From NCBI RefSeq assembly GCF_010685995.1, contig NZ_JAAGWK010000030.1:62001-126000 (forward strand): 64,000 bases of DNA. Direction: 5' to 3'. This DNA is from Goekera deserti. Lineage in GTDB: Bacteria > Actinomycetota > Actinomycetes > Mycobacteriales > Geodermatophilaceae. Each line of letters starts with the position of its first letter. The stretch's first letter is position 1. The notes below the pieces were generated by a model. That model was given only the letters and a program-made list of their open reading frames with translations. It searched no databases and was not told where the DNA came from. Shown piece after piece: positions 60,276 to 64,000 of this stretch. The translations under genes and the position numbers were made by a program.

Positions 60276-61028
60276 TCAGCCCTCGCTGACGTACGGGCTC
60301 GCCGCGACCTCGGTGCCGTCGGGCAGGGCGCTGACCCGGAAGTCCTCGAAGACGTTGCCGGCCACCCGCTGCAGCTCGCGCAGGCAGGCGATGGCCAGCT
60401 CGCGGATCTCCACGTCGGCGTGCTCGCTGGCCCGCATGGCGATGAAGTGCCGCCAGGCCCGGTAGTTGCCGGTGACCACGATGCGGGTCTCGGTGGCGTT
60501 GGGCAGCACGGCGCGGGCGGCCTGCCGGGCCTGCTTGCGGCGCAGGGTCGCGTTCGGGACGTCGGCGAAGTGCTCCTCCAGCCCCTGCAGCAGCTCGGTG
60601 TAGGCGGCCAGGGCGGCGTCGGCCGCGGCGGTGAACCGGGCGTGCAGCTCCGGGTCCTCGGCGATGACGGCGGGCTCGACGAAGGCGGCGTCGCGCTCGG
60701 GCACGTAGCGCTGGGACAGCTGGCTGTAGCTGAAGTGCCGGTGCCGGATCAGCTCGTGGGTGAGCGACCGGGACACCCCGGTCAGGTACATGCTCACCGT
60801 GCCGTGCTCGAGCACGGAGAGGTGGCCGACCTCGAGGATGTGCCGCAGGTAGCCGGCATTCGTGGCGGTCGCCGGGTTGGGCTTCGCCCAGGACTGGTAG
60901 CAGGCCCGCCCGGCGAACTCGGCGAGCGCCTGACCGCCGTCGACGTCGGTCTCCCACGGCACGTCGGCCGGCGGCGTGAACTGTGTCTGGGCGACGACCT
61001 GGACCTTCAGCGGGGCGATGGCTGGCAC
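60276..61028 (-). CDS. thyX: FAD-dependent thymidylate synthase
   Basis: A 250-residue flavoenzyme making dTMP from dUMP. The ThyX signature [14 protein letters not shown] lies near residue 95. A TAGGCT -10 (61035-61040) directly abuts the GTG at 61034 but ends 6 nt before the in-frame GTG at 61028, so I place the start at 61028 of a leaderless mRNA. It is close to dapA, a conserved actinobacterial pairing, and complements the class II reductase encoded elsewhere in the window. Confidence 0.94.
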   Translation of the reverse strand: MPAIAPLKVQVVAQTQFTPPADVPWETDVDGGQALAEFAGRACYQSWAKPNPATATNAGYLRHILEVGHLSVLEHGTVSMYLTGVSRSLTHELIRHRHFSYSQLSQRYVPERDAAFVEPAVIAEDPELHARFTAAADAALAAYTELLQGLEEHFADVPNATLRRKQARQAARAVLPNATETRIVVTGNYRAWRHFIAMRASEHADVEIRELAIACLRELQRVAGNVFEDFRVSALPDGTEVAASPYVSEG

Positions 61029-61034
61029 CGGCAC

Positions 61035-61040
61035 AGCCTA
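61035..61040 (-). promoter_or_regulatory. -10 hexamer of thyX
   Basis: Minus-strand TAGGCT. Its distance to the two in-frame GTG codons decides the start in favour of 61028. Confidence 0.6.
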
Positions 61041-61107
61041 CGGGCGGGCGCCCCGACGCCTTCAGGCTCCCGTTCCGGTCGTGACCGGCGCGCCGCCCGG
61101 ACCCCGG

Positions 61108-62322
61108 TCAGCGGGCGGTCACCGCGATCCGCAGGTCCTGGGCGAGGTCGCCCCGCTCGGCGACCTCGACGTCCTCCAGCTGCATCCAGTCGGCCATCAG
61201 CCGCAGCTCTGCCGCGAGCTCGTCGGCCACCTGCCCGGCGTCCACCCCGTGCTCGCCGTGGGCGGACTGCACCCGCAGCACGCCGGCCTGCCGGTCGGCC
61301 TTGAGGTCGACCCGGGCGACCAGCGCGTCGCCCAGCAGGAAGGGCAGCACGTAGTAGCCGTACACCCGCCGCGCCGCCGGCGTGTAGATCTCCAGCCGGT
61401 AGCGGAAGCCGAACAGCCGCTCGATCCGCGGCCGCTCCCAGACGAGGGAGTCGAAGGGGCTGAGCAGCGCCCGGGCCCGCACCCAGCGGGGCCGCCGCGC
61501 GTTCGGGTCCAGCCACGCCGGCCGCTGCCAGCCGTCGACCTCGACCGGCAGCAGCTCACCGGCCTCGGTGAGCTCGGCGATCGCCTGGCGGGTGTCGGCC
61601 ACGCCGAGCCGGAAGTAGTCGCGCAGGTCGGTCTCGGTGGCCACGCCCATCGCCCGCGCCGAGGTGCGCACCAGTTCCCGGACGGCGTCGGCACGGTCGG
61701 GGGTGGGCTGGGCCAGGACCGCGGCGGGCAGCACCCGCTCGGTGAGGTCGTAGACCCGCTCGAAGCCGGCGGTGCGCTGCCGGGCGGTGAGCACGCCGGT
61801 GTAGAACAGCCACTCCAGCGCGACCTTGCCGGTGTGCCAGTTCCACATCGTGCCGGCCGGCTCCGGCCGCGGTTCGGCCAGCTCGCTGGCCCGCAGCGGG
61901 CCACCCTCACGCACCCGGGCCAGCACCTCGGCGACGTACCCGGGCCGTTCCCGCTGGATCTGCACCATGTTGCCCCAGGCCTGCTCCTGCGCCGCCGCCA
62001 TCCGCCACCGCAGGTGGGGGTGCAGCCGCACGGGCAGGAAGGACGCCTCGTGGGCCCAGTACTCGAACAGGTCGTGCCGCGTGCCGGCGAGGGCGTCCAT
62101 CGCGGCCCGCGGGTAGCTGCCGAGCCGGCTGAAGGCCGGCAGGTAGTGCGACCGGGAGACCACGTTGACCGAGTCGATCTGGACGACGGCGAGCCGGTCG
62201 ACCACAGCCCTCAGCTGGCGGGTGCCGACCGTGGCGCCGGGGCGGGGACCGGTGAAGCCCTGCGCAGCCAGCGCGATGCGGCGGGCCGACGCGGCAGACA
62301 GTCGGACCACCGGTGCGCTCAT
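61108..62322 (-). CDS. YcaQ-family (HTH_42) DNA glycosylase
   Basis: A 404-residue winged-helix protein of the YcaQ/AlkX family, whose members unhook interstrand crosslinks and remove bulky alkylated bases. The catalytic QxD motif is Gln48-Ile-Asp50 in VVQIDSVNVVSRSHYLP, with FEYWAHEASFLP and LLSPFDSLVWERPRIERLFG downstream. ATG 62322 (MSAPVV) is chosen over one five codons upstream because a minus-strand CACCAT ends 6 nt before it. Confidence 0.9.
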   Translation of the reverse strand: MSAPVVRLSAASARRIALAAQGFTGPRPGATVGTRQLRAVVDRLAVVQIDSVNVVSRSHYLPAFSRLGSYPRAAMDALAGTRHDLFEYWAHEASFLPVRLHPHLRWRMAAAQEQAWGNMVQIQRERPGYVAEVLARVREGGPLRASELAEPRPEPAGTMWNWHTGKVALEWLFYTGVLTARQRTAGFERVYDLTERVLPAAVLAQPTPDRADAVRELVRTSARAMGVATETDLRDYFRLGVADTRQAIAELTEAGELLPVEVDGWQRPAWLDPNARRPRWVRARALLSPFDSLVWERPRIERLFGFRYRLEIYTPAARRVYGYYVLPFLLGDALVARVDLKADRQAGVLRVQSAHGEHGVDAGQVADELAAELRLMADWMQLEDVEVAERGDLAQDLRIAVTAR

Positions 62323-62381
62323 GCGCAGATGGTGCACCGGCCCTCCGACAGGACGCAGCGCCGAGCCTGCCGCGACCTGCC

Positions 62382-62387
62382 TACGCT
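62382..62387 (+). promoter_or_regulatory. -10 hexamer of the GNAT-DUF2461 operon (leaderless)
   Basis: TACGCT ends 6 nt before the GTG at 62394, in a 71-bp gap divergent from the YcaQ-like gene. Confidence 0.55.
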
Positions 62388-62393
62388 GGCCCG

Positions 62394-63014
62394 GTGGACC
62401 TCCCTGCTGCCCTGCCCGGCGGACCCGTCGCCGTCGGCACGCCGACGGCCGGCGCCCCGGGCGCCGACGTCTCCGTCCGACCGGCGGTCGTCGCCGACGC
62501 CGCCGACATCGCCCGGGTGCAGGGGCTGACCTGGCGCACCGCCTACCGTTCCGTGCTGCCCGCCGCCGTGCTGGACGGCTGGGACGACGACACGGCGGCC
62601 ACGTCGTGGGCCACGGCCGTCAGCGCCCCGCCGACCGCCGCGCACGGGGTGCTGGTGGCCCGGGAGAAGGACGCACTCGTCGGGTTCGCCGCGTTCGGCC
62701 CACCGGACCTGAGCGGGGGCGAGTCGACGTCCCCCGACGGCCCGACCACCGAGGTCGCCGCCCTCCTGGTCGAGCCACGCTGGGGGCGCCGCGGGCACGG
62801 CAGCCGCCTGCTCGCGGCCGTGGCCGACACCGCGGCCGGCACCGGCGCCCGGCGGCTGCAGATGTGGCTGCCGGTCGGTGACACGGTCACGGCCGGTTTC
62901 CTGGAGGCGGCCGGGTGGGCGCGCGACGGGTGGGTGCGCACGCTGGACACCGGCAGCGGGCCGCTCGTCGTGCACAGCTGGCACGCGCTGCTCGGCGAGG
63001 CTGGGCCGTCGTGA
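62394..63014 (+). CDS. GNAT-family N-acetyltransferase
   Basis: A 206-residue acetyltransferase. After a 25-residue Pro/Gly leader the GNAT fold begins DVSVRPAVVADAADIARVQG; the acetyl-CoA loop is EPRWGRRGHGSRLL, and MWLPVGDTVTAGFLEAAGW completes the fold. The substrate is unknown. Its stop overlaps the next gene's start (GTGA), so both are translated together. Confidence 0.88.
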   Translation: MDLPAALPGGPVAVGTPTAGAPGADVSVRPAVVADAADIARVQGLTWRTAYRSVLPAAVLDGWDDDTAATSWATAVSAPPTAAHGVLVAREKDALVGFAAFGPPDLSGGESTSPDGPTTEVAALLVEPRWGRRGHGSRLLAAVADTAAGTGARRLQMWLPVGDTVTAGFLEAAGWARDGWVRTLDTGSGPLVVHSWHALLGEAGPS

Positions 63015-63679
63015 CGTTCACCGGCTTCCCCGACGCCGGGCTGGTGTTCTACGAGGGCCTGGAGGCGGACAACACCCGCAGCTACTGGACCGACCACCGC
63101 GCCGAGTACGAAGCGCACGTCCGGGCACCGCTGCAGGCGCTGCTGGACGAGGTGGCCCCCGAGTTCGGTGGCGACGCCAAGGTCTTCCGCCCGTACCGCG
63201 ACGTGCGCTTCAGCAACGACAAGACGCCGTACAAGACCCACGCCGGCGCGGTGGTGCACGACAGCGGCAGCGGGACCGGCGCCTGGTACGTGCAGGTGTC
63301 CGCCGAGGGCCTGCTCGTCGCCGGGGGGAGCTGGCGGCTGGAGTCCGACCAGGTGGAGCGGTACCGCCGGGCCGTGGACAGCGACGTCCCGGGCGGCGCC
63401 CTGGAGCAAGAGGTGGCCCGGCTGCGCGGCGCCGGCTTCACCATCGAGGGCGACCGGCTGGTGCGCAGTCCGCGCGGGTACCCGGCCGACCACCCACGGA
63501 TCGACCTGCTGCGGCACCGCTCGCTGCACGCCTCCCGTCACTGGCCGCCGGCCGGCTGGCTGCACACCCGCCAGGCAGCCACTCGGGTGCGGGACAGCTG
63601 GCGGGAGTTCAGCGCCCTGAACCGGTGGCTGGCCGACAACGTCGGGGCGACCACCGTCGAGCGTTCCCCCCGCCGCTGA
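63011..63679 (+). CDS. DUF2461 (TIGR02453) protein
   Basis: A 222-residue soluble protein with the family pattern: FTGFPDAGLVFYEGLEADN at the start, then KVFRPYRDVRFSNDKTPYKT and GAWYVQVSAEGLLVAGGSW. The function of this widespread family is unknown. The GTG start overlaps the GNAT stop by four bases. Confidence 0.9.
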   Translation: MTFTGFPDAGLVFYEGLEADNTRSYWTDHRAEYEAHVRAPLQALLDEVAPEFGGDAKVFRPYRDVRFSNDKTPYKTHAGAVVHDSGSGTGAWYVQVSAEGLLVAGGSWRLESDQVERYRRAVDSDVPGGALEQEVARLRGAGFTIEGDRLVRSPRGYPADHPRIDLLRHRSLHASRHWPPAGWLHTRQAATRVRDSWREFSALNRWLADNVGATTVERSPRR

Positions 63680-63859
63680 CCGGGCTCAGCAGGGAGCCCC
63701 TGGGCTCCGCGAGCCCCCGCGACTCGCCTGGCGGACACCGGCCTCCCCGGGCGTCGACCTGTCGACGACGGCCCGGGTCAGACACCGCCGTGGGCCCCCT
63801 CCTCGAGGCATGGTGGCCCAGCCTGAGGACGGCTACGGGAACGCTGTGATCCTGACGGG

Positions 63860-64000
63860 ATGGACCTCGACGACTGCATCGCCCACGCCGTGGCGCTGGA
63901 CTCCGTGATGGTCGTGCGGCGCGTACCGGGAGACGGGTCGCCGGAGATCAGTTGGGGAGACGCCTTCATCTACTACGCACCCGGCGGACGCATCCCGCCG
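63860..64000 (+). CDS. DUF6194-like protein, N-terminal part only
   Basis: The first 47 codons of a gene that runs off the window: MDLDDCIAHAVALDSVMVVR, then SPEISWGDAFIYYAPGG, which matches the start of DUF6194 proteins (short proteins of unknown function). The ATG has a TGTGAT hexamer 9 nt upstream. The 180 bp before it (63680-63859) hold no other gene that I can support. Confidence 0.65.
   Translation, partial: MDLDDCIAHAVALDSVMVVRRVPGDGSPEISWGDAFIYYAPGGRIPP

Noticed and set aside
63778-63969. 63-codon minus-strand frame at the right edge
   Set aside because: It overlaps the better-supported DUF6194-like start on the plus strand and has no conserved features.

Overview
The window is very GC-rich chromosomal DNA from an actinobacterium. 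The gene order (nrdJ-nrdR-LysM-lexA, hflX, dapF-miaA, miaB, gluABCD, recX-recA, clgR-cinA-pgsA-rimO, ftsK, RNase J-dapA-thyX) is the conserved actinobacterial one. Base composition and gene set suggest Geodermatophilaceae (Blastococcus/Geodermatophilus/Modestobacter-like); that family assignment is inference. All gene calls come from reading translations and motifs; no database search was possible.

Layout. 1-6150: the end of a defence island, with the last two genes of a type II Wadjet plasmid-defence system (SMC-like JetC, cut by the window edge, and Toprim-like JetD). Converging on them is an unassigned 721-residue protein with a PIN-type nuclease core, a coiled coil and C-terminal membrane helices. 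A pair of 21-bp tandem repeats, possibly a transposon end, separates the island from core genes. 6168-13216: class II ribonucleotide reductase and NrdR, a DUF2243-CtaG pair, and the divergent LysM/lexA SOS pair with two LexA boxes. 13296-23454: secreted beta-propeller-like protein, PAP2 phosphatase, HflX, a regulator/MFS divergent pair, DapF-MiaA-extradiol-like cluster, DUF349 protein. 23548-31364: MiaB, glutamate ABC transporter gluABCD, RecX-RecA with an SOS box, DUF3046 and a 40-residue membrane microprotein.

31371-43785: accessory metabolism and repair: MFS exporter, secreted GH3 glycosidase, acyl-CoA dehydrogenase, Lhr helicase, APH-like kinase, an ABM-type membrane protein and a Nei-type DNA glycosylase. 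43944-53646: envelope-stress and cell-division block: PspA, PfkB kinase, DUF4032, ClgR, CinA, PgsA, RimO and FtsK. A 53-bp repeat array lies between RimO and FtsK, with a related copy behind pspA. 53721-64000: S9 peptidase, ECF sigma/anti-sigma pair, RNase J, DapA, a P-loop kinase, ThyX, a YcaQ-like glycosylase, GNAT and DUF2461 proteins, and the start of a DUF6194 gene.

Throughout, many genes have a TANNNT-type -10 hexamer ending 6-8 nt before the start codon and no Shine-Dalgarno, which points to frequent leaderless transcription. I used this to adjust the starts of thyX and the 16.8-kb regulator. I saw no tRNA, rRNA or CRISPR array. No stretch above 300 bases lacks a gene; the longest are 12110-12403 (SOS promoters) and 50763-51042 (repeat array).
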